The notes under the pieces are model-generated. The model saw nothing but the letters and a program-made list of their open reading frames with translations. It was not told the origin of the DNA and made no database searches. This document shows, in pieces, positions 63,736 to 64,000 of a DNA stretch of 64,000 bases; the stretch's first letter is position 1; every line of letters begins with the position of its first letter. The stretch spans positions 1 to 64,000 of the forward strand of contig JANMNW010000674.1 of the NCBI GenBank assembly GCA_031368515.1. The letters are read 5' to 3'. This stretch comes from CANJQH01 sp031368515 (GTDB lineage: Bacteria > Chloroflexota > Anaerolineae > J036 > Brachytrichaceae). Made by a program: the position numbers and the translations under genes.

Positions 63736-64000
63736 CCCGCGTTTCCAGTCATTGGATGCGCCAGGGTGACTGTATCGCCGATCAGATCAAACTCCTCAAT
63801 TTCCTGACACACAAAGTCAATGGCCGATTCCGGCAATTCAGCATACATTGGAAGCGACAGAATGCGCTCGGCATACATTTCACTTACCGGAAACTGCCCG
63901 TAGGTGTAACCCAGCCCGCGATATGCTTCCTGAAGGTGAATGGGAATTGGATAGTGCAATCCAACTGAGACGCCGCGCTCTGTCAAATGGCGGCGCAGAG
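63732..64000 (-). CDS. DegT/DnrJ/EryC1-family sugar aminotransferase, C-terminal part (cut by right edge)
   Basis: The frame is open to the window edge and shows the C-terminal domain of the family: LTERGVSVGLHYPIPIHLQ, then AYRGLGYTYGQFPVSEMYAE, then ILSLPMYAELPESAIDFVCQ. These PLP enzymes make amino sugars from keto-sugar nucleotides. The catalytic Lys lies outside the window. It feeds an amino sugar into the exopolysaccharide cluster. Confidence 0.93.
   Translation of the reverse strand, partial: LRRHLTERGVSVGLHYPIPIHLQEAYRGLGYTYGQFPVSEMYAERILSLPMYAELPESAIDFVCQEIEEFDLIGDTVTLAHPMTGNAG

Overview
The window is a GC-rich bacterial chromosome segment with dense, mostly minus-strand operons. 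No rRNA, tRNA or CRISPR array was seen. It most resembles Chloroflexota. The family-1 sugar-binding lipoprotein has a long Val/Glu/Lys linker after its lipobox, two secreted proteins end in a Thr/Pro-rich or beta-rich region plus an LPxV-type tail, and there are FHA/WXG100/FtsK genes without the actinobacterial Ecc set. The phylum is an inference from such features, not from a marker gene.

Layout. 1-1192: two-component system (kinase cut by the left edge). 1437-2336: secreted protein with two copies of an ~85-residue repeat. 2907-9950: plus-strand sugar ABC operon (binding protein, two permeases, no ATPase) followed by a divergent GroEL-like chaperonin and an Asp-box beta-propeller. 9966-19850: eleven tightly packed minus-strand genes: two glycosyltransferases, a complete partner-switching module (STAS, PP2C phosphatase, anti-sigma-type kinase, STAS), a CheY-like receiver, a flippase, an H-NOX haem sensor, a hybrid histidine kinase and a split-off Hpt-like protein. 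20239-22755: secreted M4 metallopeptidase. 23102-25900: sulfur operon (SQR-like flavoprotein, DUF1641, DsrC/TusE, DsrE). 26061-29977: secreted nuclease and an aldo/keto reductase.

29986-42169 is the most interesting block, a compact type VII (WXG100/EssC-like) secretion locus. It encodes four WXG100 proteins, a three-ATPase FtsK/EccC protein with an N-terminal ubiquitin-like domain, a membrane FHA-pseudokinase-FHA protein, a VWA-TM-FHA protein, an FHA plus winged-helix regulator, and a divergent receptor Ser/Thr kinase. A 36-bp element identical at 35 of 36 positions lies upstream of both the WXG100 operon and the ATPase/regulator operon. A -10-like hexamer sits at exactly the same distance from it in each case. 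This predicts an EmbR-like phospho-signalling circuit controlling a type VII regulon.

42171-49359: an eight-gene minus-strand operon (aldo/keto reductase, AzlC/AzlD, methyltransferase, iron-type alcohol dehydrogenase, MshA-like glycosyltransferase, VOC protein, double solute-binding lipoprotein). 49451-50590: enolase-superfamily sugar-acid dehydratase. 50601-64000: exopolysaccharide cluster (DegT aminotransferase cut by the right edge, polymerase/ligase, flippase, four glycosyltransferases, asparagine-synthase-like amidotransferase, heparinase-like lipoprotein, FemAB/GNAT protein).
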